This document shows, piece after piece, positions 14,338-22,074 of a DNA stretch of 39,419 bases. The notes beneath the pieces were generated by a model. It saw only the letters and a list, made by a program, of their open reading frames with translations, did not search any database and had not been told where the DNA came from. Source of the DNA: a virus. The stretch covers positions 1 to 39,419 of the IMG/VR virus record IMGVR_UViG_3300010354_000010. One strand, 5' to 3'. Every line of letters starts with the position of its first letter. The stretch's first letter is position 1. The position numbers were made by a program, and so were the translations under genes.

Positions 14338-14801
14338 TGAATTAGTGATTTGATTTTGTTGTGAAGGTCTTCGATGCTGCCATCGTTGACTACTTCATAG
14401 TCGGCAGCAATCTCACTTTGGTTTAGCTCTGATTCGTGATTTTCTGCGATTTGTCCTGGGCGGACGATGCGGACGATGATTCCGCCACCGTTGCGGATGT
14501 AGTCAGCCTCGTTCTGGAAGCGGACGTCTGTGAACACGATTGGGCCCGGATCTATCTCAGACTGAATCATTAGCTTAACGTAGTTGATCCAGACTTCTGG
14601 GTCATACTGTCTCCCAGCCATGCCTATGTTTTGCAGCAAAGCTCGTCCTCGTTCGTCCTTTTTTCCATCCCAACCAAACCCCCATGCCAAGCCTTTTACC
14701 CTGTTGGCAAAGGCATAGCGCACATAGCCTAAAGGATAGAGAGCTTTAGCCGCAGTGTCCTTGCCGGATCCAGCCAGTCCGATAAGTCCGATGTTTTTCA
14801 T
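14334..14801 (-). CDS. Deoxynucleoside monophosphate kinase-like protein
   Basis: 155 residues from ATG 14801 (MKNIGLIGLAGSGKDT), with the P-loop GLAGSGKDT at 8-16. It follows the pattern of phage dNMP kinases (AAKALYPLGYVRYAFANRVK; VFTDVRFQNEADYI). Expected to phosphorylate dNMPs to dNDPs for phage DNA synthesis. The acceptor nucleotide cannot be told from the sequence. Its start overlaps the stop of the small membrane protein gene as ATGA. Confidence 0.85.
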   Translation of the reverse strand: MKNIGLIGLAGSGKDTAAKALYPLGYVRYAFANRVKGLAWGFGWDGKKDERGRALLQNIGMAGRQYDPEVWINYVKLMIQSEIDPGPIVFTDVRFQNEADYIRNGGGIIVRIVRPGQIAENHESELNQSEIAADYEVVNDGSIEDLHNKIKSLIQ

Positions 14802-14920
14802 AGCCGCGGTCCTTCGGTGCACCTGCATGGTGGCGAGATGAGACGTGTGGTTCTGATGTGGATGGCTAGACCTAGATAGGTCAGCCCGATGATTGCGATA
14901 ATGATGGCTAGTTTCCTCAT
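14798..14920 (-). CDS. 40-residue membrane peptide
   Basis: MRKLAIIIAIIGLTYLGLAI forms one membrane helix, followed by a polar, Cys-containing tail (TTRLISPPCRCTEGPRL). Overlaps both neighbours as ATGA, which supports a real coupled gene. No function recognised. Confidence 0.55.
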   Translation of the reverse strand: MRKLAIIIAIIGLTYLGLAIHIRTTRLISPPCRCTEGPRL

Positions 14921-15228
14921 GGGTTCACCTCCAGTGCGCTGCAACCAACCACTGCACCGTGTTCGTTGCGAATAAGTTTTGCAGGACTGCAAACGTCTTT
15001 ACGTTCAGGGACAAACATGCGGACAAGTCCGGCGACAATGTACATGGTATCTGGTCTAGGTTCAGGCAGGTTGCTCACGCCCAGGTTGCGGGCAATTACA
15101 ATGGGTATTCCGTTGATGTCCCCGTGGTGGACCATCTGGGTGTTGACTCGGGCAATGTACCCGCTGGGCTCCACGGACTCATGGCCCGTGATGACAATTT
15201 TGTGTGGTGTTAGGTTAACGAGTTTCAT
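14917..15228 (-). CDS. Conserved phage protein of the MKLVNLTPH type
   Basis: 103 residues. The start MKLVNLTPHKIVITGHE, the central PEPRPDTMYIVAGLVRMF and the end GAVVGCSALE follow a pattern I recognise from many phage genomes (small beta-rich proteins starting with NLTPH), without a known function. It overlaps the end of the helicase N-terminal half by 14 bases. Confidence 0.7.
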   Translation of the reverse strand: MKLVNLTPHKIVITGHESVEPSGYIARVNTQMVHHGDINGIPIVIARNLGVSNLPEPRPDTMYIVAGLVRMFVPERKDVCSPAKLIRNEHGAVVGCSALEVNP

Positions 15229-15874
15229 TCAGAATGTTGGCTACTATGTTGAGGGCAAGCATCGTCTTGCCGCTTTTCTCTGGGCCACCGATAACAAGGA
15301 AGTCCCCGTAACGGATGGGCGTTAGGTTATCGAGTTTGTCGTATCCTGTGCGAATGCGTTGGGTTTGATCGTCACCCTCCTGGTAGCGAGTGATCGCATC
15401 CATGATCAATGCTTTCGTGTCGAGCTTGGCAGGTGGCGTCATCTCAGACCGGATGCGCTCAATCCCGGTGGAGAGTGTGTTCACCAGATCCACCGTTGTG
15501 ACGTCTGTTGCTTCAATCTGCTTCTGTCCCTCGGCTAGCATCTTGGCTACTGCTCTCCGCTTTGCAGCAGACTTGACGATGTCCATCAACTCCCGCAGTG
15601 CGGAAGCCACAGGCATGAGCGTGTAGAGGTCCGTCAACTGATGGAACTGCACATGTTCGTTTCGCTCACGCAGACGCTCAAATATGACCCGCACATCGCA
15701 GACGGCTCGACGGGAAACTTGATCGAGGACAATCTCGACGACGTTCCGGGATAAGCCATCTGCAATGTAGCTTGGGTTGAAGTTGGCATCGCTGATTGTG
15801 TTCAGGACAAGCTCAGGATGGTTGAGCGTGATGCTGGCAATGCCACGTTCCGACTCGGTTGGTGATTCGAGCAT
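15215..15874 (-). CDS. dnaB-N: DnaB-family replicative helicase, N-terminal half with Walker A
   Basis: 219 residues covering the DnaB N-terminal helical domain (about 1-100), the linker helix and the start of the RecA-like core: RTGYDKLDN (175-183), GDFLVIGGPEKSGKT (190-204, Walker A) and the following helix ALNIVANILNETR to the stop. The protein ends where motif 1a should follow; that part begins at the ATG of 11724-12305. No intein or intron sequence is seen at the end. Alone it can bind but hardly hydrolyse ATP. Start is coupled (TAATG) to the preceding initiator-like gene. Confidence 0.88.
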   Translation of the reverse strand: MLESPTESERGIASITLNHPELVLNTISDANFNPSYIADGLSRNVVEIVLDQVSRRAVCDVRVIFERLRERNEHVQFHQLTDLYTLMPVASALRELMDIVKSAAKRRAVAKMLAEGQKQIEATDVTTVDLVNTLSTGIERIRSEMTPPAKLDTKALIMDAITRYQEGDDQTQRIRTGYDKLDNLTPIRYGDFLVIGGPEKSGKTMLALNIVANILNETR

Positions 15875-16515
15875 TACCAGCCCTCCTGCGAGGGATTGCT
15901 AGCCTCAAGCAGGGAACCGGTACGTTGCGACAAGGGAGTGCGCTTCTCGCCTTGTGCCCGGCACATCCAGGCGTTGAGATAACGCCCCATGCCGCGGCGA
16001 GTCTTGCGTTTGGCAGGATTGGTCTCGACCCACAAGCGAGCCAAGGTCAACTCGCGTTCGGTGAAGGTCGTGCCAAACGCAGCGCAGAAGTCTGAGTGTA
16101 GTGCCGGCGGCAAAGTATAATCGCCATCAACGCACTTAAACACGAGCACACGGTTCTCTTCTCCCCCCTCTCCTTCCCCCTTATCCTTCCTTTCCCCCAC
16201 ACCCCCTATCCTACCTATCCCCACATCCTCACCCACCCTCTTCTCTCCAGTGGTAGCGCACGCGAGAGATTTGAGCCCAAACTTCCGCATGAACCTCTCG
16301 GACTCTGCGACAGCAATGTAAGGAATCGACTCTTCAGACTGCTCATCGCTCGACTCCGTTGATGGCGCGTCCTGCGACGAGACGGCGGCTTCTGATGCCA
16401 CTTGTGGCTCGTCGGGTGTCACCACCGCAGACGGCGTGGTTTCGGGCGTTAAAACGGGAATGCTGATGTCCATGGCAGTCCCGTTGCTGTGGGTGATCTT
16501 GATCGTGATGTTCAT
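15874..16515 (-). CDS. Putative replication initiator or helicase-loader-like protein
   Basis: 213 residues. The acidic, Ser/Pro-rich N-terminal half and a Gly/Glu/Lys low-complexity linker (about 87-122, from the G-free tract) lead to a C-terminal domain: TERELTLARLWVETNPAKRK then GMGRYLNAWMCRAQ. The pattern of W...NP.KRK..RGM.RYL..W resembles the C-terminal part of phage replication proteins that sit before a DnaB-type helicase. Position directly before the helicase N-terminal half supports this. Function inferred. Confidence 0.6.
   Translation of the reverse strand: MNITIKITHSNGTAMDISIPVLTPETTPSAVVTPDEPQVASEAAVSSQDAPSTESSDEQSEESIPYIAVAESERFMRKFGLKSLACATTGEKRVGEDVGIGRIGGVGERKDKGEGEGGEENRVLVFKCVDGDYTLPPALHSDFCAAFGTTFTERELTLARLWVETNPAKRKTRRGMGRYLNAWMCRAQGEKRTPLSQRTGSLLEASNPSQEGW
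16154..16249. repeat. 96-base tract without G on the plus strand (polypyrimidine-like)
   Basis: Not one G occurs in 96 bases; the tract is almost all C and T with scattered A. On the minus strand it is a C-free G/A-rich coding stretch inside the initiator-like gene. Such strand asymmetry can form R-loops, triplexes or an easily opened duplex, and an origin inside the initiator gene is known from lambda O. Candidate replication origin; not proven. Confidence 0.7.
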
Positions 16516-16859
16516 TTCGTCACCTCCTTCGCCGCCGCGATGAGCGCGTCTGCTCGTTTTAGCGCCATCGTCGGCCCCTCATAAGCTCGGTCATTTGCGA
16601 GCAACAGAGCCGCAATCTCAAGGCGGGAGGGTTCTGGGCGGACTTGTGCAGCATTGGCCTTGTTCATGCCAGCTACAAGTTTGAGTAACTGCTGGCTCAA
16701 GTCGTCTGGGCTGATTATCTCTGACTGCATCCGCTCAATCAAATCTGCCTGCTCTTGCAGCCTCGATGCGGCTTCCAAAAGGTCGCGTCGCAAGATGGTG
16801 TCCATCTGGTCTGCCACCTTGCGGATGTTGTCAATGATTCGATATGTGCTTTGTTCCAT
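16512..16859 (-). CDS. Hypothetical helical protein
   Basis: 115 residues from ATG 16859 (MEQSTYRIIDNIRKVADQM). Long helices (LLEAASRLQEQADLIERMQS) suggest a coiled coil; the end (RAYEGPTMALKRADALIAAA) is another helix. The open frame extends upstream, but that part is not protein-like. Stop overlaps the next start as ATGA. No family recognised. Confidence 0.6.
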   Translation of the reverse strand: MEQSTYRIIDNIRKVADQMDTILRRDLLEAASRLQEQADLIERMQSEIISPDDLSQQLLKLVAGMNKANAAQVRPEPSRLEIAALLLANDRAYEGPTMALKRADALIAAAKEVTK

Positions 16860-16959
16860 ATGTTTGGTTTGTTGGTTTGGTCTGCGTGTTGACAGATGCG
16901 CAGCCCCTGTTGTTGCAATCATTTTGTGTGCGGCAACACTCGCACACTCTGGCCGAGTT

Positions 16960-17343
16960 CTATTTGGAAGCATCAACAGCCATAATGTCCTCTGTTAGCT
17001 GTGTGACGTTTATGCGCTTCCTGAAGATTTGAGCGTAATTGTTAAGTTCTTGTCTATAGTTCGTTACATCCCTCACATAAAGCGGGCAACATAGATGATG
17101 CCAGCCCTTGGTTTCGCAAAAACCAAATGCACAAAAAAGCTCGTTAAGAGTCTTTTTGCCCATCTGTCTGATTTTAAGGATGTGCTTATTTTGAAGCCAT
17201 TCTTTGACCTGATCAGCAGATTCGCAATGTTTGTCGAGCAGCTTAGATGCCCTTAGACTGATGGGGCGTATACCAAACTTCTCGGCAACTTGCCTGCAAA
17301 ACTGAATGTTAGCTTTCTCCTCCTTGGATAAATGACGTTTCAT
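16960..17343 (-). CDS. Alpha-CTD-like protein with a capsid-derived C-terminal tail
   Basis: 127 residues. Residues about 25-75 resemble the C-terminal domain of RNA polymerase alpha (ISLRASKLLDK, then IRQMGKKTLNELFCAFGF; E. coli has the same LxVRSANCL...GKKSLTE pattern). A Cys/His patch (CETKGWHHLCC) follows. The last 33 residues are homologous to the phage's own capsid protein: 95-123 align with capsid 80-108 at 17 of 29 identical positions, including NYAQIFR and LT.DI. Nearly all shared residues use different codons, so this is not a recent copy. Start is ATGA-coupled to the nuclease gene. Role unknown. Confidence 0.75.
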   Translation of the reverse strand: MKRHLSKEEKANIQFCRQVAEKFGIRPISLRASKLLDKHCESADQVKEWLQNKHILKIRQMGKKTLNELFCAFGFCETKGWHHLCCPLYVRDVTNYRQELNNYAQIFRKRINVTQLTEDIMAVDASK

Positions 17344-17684
17344 TTTGGCAGCTTATTTAGCCCGTCCATGCCGTCGCGCAAGAGCTTGAAGAACAACTCG
17401 CTGCTCATAGTTACGCGCCATGGCTTGTGATCCTTCTTGTGAGCGATAACCCAGTCCTTGAGTGTGCCAGCGTCTCGCTTGGCTTGGTCGATAGCACCGT
17501 CAAGGTTGAGCGACTGCACGCACTTTACCTCAAAGTGAAGCCCGGCAAGCTCCTCGCAGATAACGTCTGGCGAGTCTGTGCCCCCGGCAAACTGCTGGCC
17601 CCGCCTTGCGGTGAAGCCAGCCTCGCGGAGTTCATCGCGCCACATGCGTTCACCGCGGGCGCCTTTCTGGCGGCTGTTTACCAC
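17340..17684 (-). CDS. PD-(D/E)XK resolvase-like nuclease
   Basis: 114 residues from GTG 17684, overlapping the previous stop. The layout KGARGERMW (E12), SPDV (D40), HFEVKC (E52 and K54) and a downstream helix with Gln (DQAKRDAG) is that of Holliday-junction-resolvase-like phage nucleases. Expected to resolve or trim recombination intermediates before packaging. Substrate is inferred from family. Confidence 0.8.
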   Translation of the reverse strand: MVNSRQKGARGERMWRDELREAGFTARRGQQFAGGTDSPDVICEELAGLHFEVKCVQSLNLDGAIDQAKRDAGTLKDWVIAHKKDHKPWRVTMSSELFFKLLRDGMDGLNKLPK

Positions 17685-18355
17685 CCAGCCTCCTTGCTGA
17701 ACTCGTCAACGTCATCGCCCATCGGGATCTCGTCAGGCACTTCAACGGGAGCAGCCTTAGCCGCCGTAGCCGGGAAGACGTTCCAGAGGTTGGCCTTGTC
17801 AGCGGAGATGAACAGGCTCGAGCGCAGTGCTTGCAAGCCTTCAGCGTCCGTGATGCCTGCTTCGCCAGCGGCCCACTTTGCTGCTTTGGCGCACTCAACA
17901 TAGAGCTGGGCGCGTTGGAAGATAAGACGCTTGGCATCTGCCGGGGTGCCGCCGCCTTGACCGCTGGCGAGAGCAGCGTTCACCTTGTTGGCAGTCTCAG
18001 CCTGACGGAACGCGCCGGCAGCAGAGTCAATGATCGCAGCCTTCTCGGTGATGTTTAGCTCGTTGCTGTCGGAGTGCTTGGAGTACTTAACCGACAAACC
18101 CTGCAAACCTTTTGCGCCACCTTGGGACTTAATGGTCACCGTCTGGCCGATCAGGTCCTTAATCTCCTCGTTGGTCCAAAAGGAGGCACGCACCTCTCCG
18201 GTAGAGTCCTTTAGCACAGCAGCCTGCACGCGCCACGGCCCGTACTTACCCTCGCCAGTCTTTGGCGGGAAGGCAGCCTTAACCTGGACTGACATTTCAC
18301 CGATGATCGAACCGTCGGCCAGATTGGCCAAGTCAGCTATTTTTGCTACTTTCAT
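17678..18355 (-). CDS. OB-fold single-stranded DNA-binding protein
   Basis: 225 residues. An OB-fold of the RPA/nucleotide-binding type spans about 10-95 (IIGEMSVQVKAAFPP, GPWRVQAAVLKD, GEVRASFWTNEEI, IGQTVTIKSQGG). An Ala-rich helical region follows, then an acidic tail (VPDEIPMGDDVDEF), as in phage SSBs whose acidic end recruits partners. First gene of the replication operon, after a 100-base gap; the ATG has an A-rich leader and no SD site. Confidence 0.8.
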   Translation of the reverse strand: MKVAKIADLANLADGSIIGEMSVQVKAAFPPKTGEGKYGPWRVQAAVLKDSTGEVRASFWTNEEIKDLIGQTVTIKSQGGAKGLQGLSVKYSKHSDSNELNITEKAAIIDSAAGAFRQAETANKVNAALASGQGGGTPADAKRLIFQRAQLYVECAKAAKWAAGEAGITDAEGLQALRSSLFISADKANLWNVFPATAAKAAPVEVPDEIPMGDDVDEFSKEAGW

Positions 18356-18378
18356 TTATGTGTTTGTTGTCGTCGAGT

Positions 18379-18402
18379 GCGGGCAAGGACGGCAGTCCCC
18401 GC
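18379..18402. promoter_or_regulatory. GC hairpin in the gap between structural and replication genes
   Basis: GCGGG (18379-18383) pairs with CCCGC (18398-18402) around an inner GGAC/GTCC stem. It lies in the 102-base gap upstream of the SSB gene, the likeliest place for an early promoter or for termination of the structural transcript. No T-run follows and no convincing promoter boxes are seen. Confidence 0.35.
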
Positions 18403-18457
18403 AGCAACCACACCCGGTTGTACGCAACAAGAGATTCGGCTGGAGGTCAACAGACCT

Positions 18458-18607
18458 TTAGCGTTTTTTTGCAGAAGCCTTGCGAGCGGCCTCTTTCTGC
18501 ACTGAGTAGGCGATAGCCACAGCCTGCTTGGGTGGCTTGCCGGATGCGATCTCAGTCTTGATGTTCTGAACGAACGCCTTTTCGGATTTGGAGTGCTTGA
18601 GTGGCAT
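18458..18607 (-). CDS. Small basic protein, DUF6496-like
   Basis: 49 residues, MPLKHSKSEKAFVQNIKTEI to ARKASAKKR, starting four bases after the preceding stop. The GKPPKQAVAIAYSVQKEA helix is typical of very small phage proteins found near virion genes (DUF6496-like, from memory). Function unknown; the basic tail suggests DNA contact in the capsid (inference). Confidence 0.65.
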   Translation of the reverse strand: MPLKHSKSEKAFVQNIKTEIASGKPPKQAVAIAYSVQKEAARKASAKKR

Positions 18608-18611
18608 GGGG

Positions 18612-20945
18612 TTACTTGCGTTTCCTGTGTTCTTTTTCTGCGCGCTTGAGAGCCTTCTCTTCCGTGGAGAAAATCCCTATCGTGCTGTTGTCAGGAGCAT
18701 ACAGATGGAAGTTGTTCTTCTTGCTCTTGACGATCCTAAACCCAGTTGACTTGTCTGTCGTAACATCTCCAAACGGCAACTGTTCCTGCTGCACGTTTTC
18801 CGGCAGGAAGGTCTGTTGCACGTTGCGAGCACGTTCAGCTTCGTAGTTCGAGATGTCGGCATTGATGGACTCACTAATGCGCTTGAGTAGCGAGAACTGC
18901 TCGTCGCTATTGTTTTTAACGCGAGGCAGTGCCATCAGCAGCTTGCGGGTGGCTGGTGACTCAATGATCTGGGCAAGCAGGCCGCTTCCACCCATGGCAG
19001 CAACGCCTGTCTTGATTCCGCCAGTAGCTGCAATAATCATTTGCACCAGCAAAGGCATCACAAGCCGCGCCCCTGTCTTTGGATCAACATTAAAGTCTTC
19101 AGCCCGTTTGGTAAGCTTAAGATAATTACCAAGCCCTTCGATCACCTGCTTGTCGTCACCCTTGAAAAAGACACCCAAACTCTTCGACAGCTTCCCAAGT
19201 TGTGTGGCAAAGGCTGCTGTAGAGATTTCTCCAGTAGCCTGAATGGTCGCCTTCTCAGCGGCACGGGACAAGATTGCTGCCCTAGCCACTGCCCGTCCTG
19301 CTGGGTCAAGGTTGGCGTACAGCAATTTAACTTCAGAAGGAGACTGGGAGAACAGAAGACTGTTGATCGTTTCAGGTTTAACGTCCCCGCTCTTAAGCGC
19401 AGACCTTAACGCAGCAGACTTGGTCTCCTTGATTCCATCAGCAAGTTTGGCATTTGCACGCTCATACTGCGAGACAGCATCTGCCCCTTCAACGGAGCGA
19501 ATAGTGCCCTTGATGTCCTCTTTGAGCGCCCCGTACAGTTTGTTGCCAATCTTCTCAAGTGGACTTTTGACGTGCGCAAGAGACTGATCTCCTGCAAGGA
19601 ACGGCTTAATGGCCTTTAAGTTCTCCTCTGCTGCACGCAGAGAAATCCCCTGGTAGCCGGTGATGTTGCCAGCAGCATCTAGCAACGGCTCCCCAAGCAA
19701 ACCCTTGCCAAACTCCATCAGTTTATTGATGACTGGGCGAAACGCTTCTGGGTTAACTCTCTTTAACGCATCAATTTCTTCAGTGAGAGTAGTCAGTGTT
19801 CGAGACAAACCCGGTGATTGAAGAGGTGGCGTATTCTGTGAGATGCGATCAAGAACCTGATTCTTAAGATCAGTGTAGAAGTTGATCCTTCCCTCTCTGA
19901 CAGACTTCACATTCTGCACTAGATCAGCAGCAAACTCCGAATCTGCTGCTGCCCCAAACGACTGAAGCACATCATCAATAAACTGTTGACGAACAGCCTG
20001 CTGTTTGGTGCGTTCTGCCGCGGTTCCAAGCAGCGTGCCCTCAGAATAGTCGCGCAACCGGCGCATGGCTTCCGTCTGTGGCGGGAACACGTCAGACGTG
20101 AACACTGGCTTGCCAGCAGCTTCAGCTTCAGCAACAGTTTGAGCGATGCTCTCTGGAGTCATGCCTGGCACATTAAAGTCAGGCGCACCAACAGACCGTG
20201 GACGTGCTGCCCGTGCTCCAGCTAGGCCACCAGCCATAGAGCCCACTGCGCCAGCAATAGCCTGCCCTGTGTCGCCAAGGCCCAGTTCCTCTGCACCGTA
20301 CCTAGCAGCTTCTCCGCCTCCGCCAGCACCCATGCCGCCAACCATCTGCTCGATAGGCCCGGACGCTAATGCTGTGCCAATAGCCTTGGCAGCAGGAGAA
20401 GCCATTTGTTTAAGCAACGTGCCAGCACCAACGCCACTTAAAGCAGATACACCTCCGCGGGTAATAGCTTCAATAAGTTTAGCGCCCTCCGTAGATGAGG
20501 CTGGAATCTCCAGCTTATCCATCAAGTGCGACCAAGCCTCGGTAGGCGTGGACATACGGGTGCCAAATAGCTTGTTGACTCCGGCAACTAATGGATCGCC
20601 AATCATCTCAGCAATGCCAGCAGCCCCAGCTCCAAGAAGCATACCTGGAGGGCCACCAAGCAATGCTCCTGCTGCTGCTCCTGCACCAATAGTTGCTGCG
20701 CCCGGAAGCCCGCCACGAATCATCGGAGCGACTCCAGAGGCAACTCCTTCAACGAACTGTTTTGCTTCCTCTGGGATGTTTCCCATGGCAGCAGCAAGTC
20801 TGCCAGTGTTTTCCACTGGAACAGCTACAGCAGCAGGTGCCTGAGACTGCCGATGAGTGTAGTTCGCGTACTCCCAGGCTTTCGTCTCGTCTGGAGCGTC
20901 AACCTCGTAATCAACTCCGCCAACGGTTACATCGTAAGTGGGCAT
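18612..20945 (-). CDS. Large internal virion/DNA-ejection protein
   Basis: 777 residues. Hydrophobic Gly/Ala-rich segments at about 79-120 and 165-240 (GGLPGAATIGAGAAAGALLG) could insert in membranes. Long helices follow (EEIDALKRVNPEAFRPVINK; SQYERANAKLADGIKETKS), and the C-terminus is basic (STEEKALKRAEKEHRKRK). Size, composition and the cluster of three further helical proteins upstream match ejection proteins of short-tailed phages, which form a channel through the cell envelope. No lytic transglycosylase motif seen. The start follows the previous stop without an SD site. Confidence 0.7.
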   Translation of the reverse strand: MPTYDVTVGGVDYEVDAPDETKAWEYANYTHRQSQAPAAVAVPVENTGRLAAAMGNIPEEAKQFVEGVASGVAPMIRGGLPGAATIGAGAAAGALLGGPPGMLLGAGAAGIAEMIGDPLVAGVNKLFGTRMSTPTEAWSHLMDKLEIPASSTEGAKLIEAITRGGVSALSGVGAGTLLKQMASPAAKAIGTALASGPIEQMVGGMGAGGGGEAARYGAEELGLGDTGQAIAGAVGSMAGGLAGARAARPRSVGAPDFNVPGMTPESIAQTVAEAEAAGKPVFTSDVFPPQTEAMRRLRDYSEGTLLGTAAERTKQQAVRQQFIDDVLQSFGAAADSEFAADLVQNVKSVREGRINFYTDLKNQVLDRISQNTPPLQSPGLSRTLTTLTEEIDALKRVNPEAFRPVINKLMEFGKGLLGEPLLDAAGNITGYQGISLRAAEENLKAIKPFLAGDQSLAHVKSPLEKIGNKLYGALKEDIKGTIRSVEGADAVSQYERANAKLADGIKETKSAALRSALKSGDVKPETINSLLFSQSPSEVKLLYANLDPAGRAVARAAILSRAAEKATIQATGEISTAAFATQLGKLSKSLGVFFKGDDKQVIEGLGNYLKLTKRAEDFNVDPKTGARLVMPLLVQMIIAATGGIKTGVAAMGGSGLLAQIIESPATRKLLMALPRVKNNSDEQFSLLKRISESINADISNYEAERARNVQQTFLPENVQQEQLPFGDVTTDKSTGFRIVKSKKNNFHLYAPDNSTIGIFSTEEKALKRAEKEHRKRK

Positions 20946-20946
20946 A

Positions 20947-22068
20947 TTAGCGTTGCTTAATTCTCACTGCACCGGGAGGCGGCGCGCCAAATGGAGTTTG
21001 CTGAACCGGAGCAGCCTGCTGTGCTGGCATCTGTTCTGAGCCACCCTGTACTGGTTGCCCTTGGAACGGGATGCTCTGCTGCGGGAACACGGCAGGAGGT
21101 TGGTTTTGATCCACCTTCTGCTTGATTGGTTCCATCAAGACTGCACCCATTCTGCGAGCAACACCAGGACTTGTGGTGTCAATCACCTGCTGCTTAAGCA
21201 TGGTATTGTACCCGTCCATGTATCCATTCACGCCATTGATGGCAGTCTCAAGAAACCGCCTTGGATTAGCGGTAAACACCCTGAGTCCAAGCTCATCGAG
21301 CATGTTTTCTTTTACCTTTTCGTCAGCATCAGTGTACTTATTAAACCAAGTCGTCGGATTAAAGATGGACTTGTTTGCTAACTGGGCAGTCTCTGGTGCA
21401 TTCAGCAAGTCGCTATAGCGAATGAGCATTTCACTCAACTGAATGGCATCGTTAGACAGGATCGAGTTGAGTGGCTTAATGAGGTTTGTCCTCATGTGCC
21501 GCAGAGCAGCACGCTCATCCGTAGCAAGAAGCTCTTCTGCCTTGTTTACGGCAGACGTGACTAGGTTAATGCGCTTGCCAACGTCCTTAAGCTCAGTCCA
21601 GTTCTTGTCGGCATCCTTGTACTGCTGAGTTTCCTCAAACGGTTTAAGAATGTTAGTGTACTGCTTGAAGTCATCATCAATTTGTTTTAGGCGTTGCTCA
21701 ACGACAGTAGTTGGCTGCCCAAACATCCTGAGCCTGGCTGACTGTTTAGTGTAATCGATGTCAGCAAGCATCTTCTCGCGTTGGTAAGCGTGTTGAAACG
21801 CCGGATACTGCCTGGTTTCCTGCGGAATCTCGCTGGCATACTTGTCAATCTGAGCCTGTTTAGCGGCAGCCTGCTCATCAAGCATAGCTTGTTGTTGTGC
21901 TAGTTGTTGCTGAAATGCGGCAGCCTGCTCTGCACGCATCTGTTGAGTAGCCTGCACCATTGGGCGTACACTTTCCGGAACATACTGCATCAAGGTCTCA
22001 TTTGAAACAGGTGCCGATGGACTTCCAAAGGTAGTCTTATTGCTGCTGTAAGAAGTTGGAAGTTTCAT
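20947..22068 (-). CDS. Putative internal virion protein
   Basis: 373 residues. Gln/Ala-rich coiled-coil region at 40-75 (RAEQAAAFQQQLAQQQAMLD), a helical body with FEETQQYKDADKNWTELKDV, and a Pro/Gln-rich tail (PPAVFPQQSIPFQGQPVQGG). Located between two other internal-type proteins; no enzyme motif. Assigned by position and composition. Confidence 0.6.
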   Translation of the reverse strand: MKLPTSYSSNKTTFGSPSAPVSNETLMQYVPESVRPMVQATQQMRAEQAAAFQQQLAQQQAMLDEQAAAKQAQIDKYASEIPQETRQYPAFQHAYQREKMLADIDYTKQSARLRMFGQPTTVVEQRLKQIDDDFKQYTNILKPFEETQQYKDADKNWTELKDVGKRINLVTSAVNKAEELLATDERAALRHMRTNLIKPLNSILSNDAIQLSEMLIRYSDLLNAPETAQLANKSIFNPTTWFNKYTDADEKVKENMLDELGLRVFTANPRRFLETAINGVNGYMDGYNTMLKQQVIDTTSPGVARRMGAVLMEPIKQKVDQNQPPAVFPQQSIPFQGQPVQGGSEQMPAQQAAPVQQTPFGAPPPGAVRIKQR

Positions 22069-22074
22069 GAAAAA

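Noticed and set aside
12302-15213. Mobile element inserted between the helicase halves
   Set aside because: No transposase, homing endonuclease, terminal inverted repeats or target duplication is visible; the genes are ordinary phage replication genes in the same operon.
11724-15874. Split intein or intron joining the helicase halves
   Set aside because: The N-terminal half ends directly in a stop after NETR and the second half starts with its own ATG; no intein blocks (Cys/Ser start, HN end) or intron-like ends are present.
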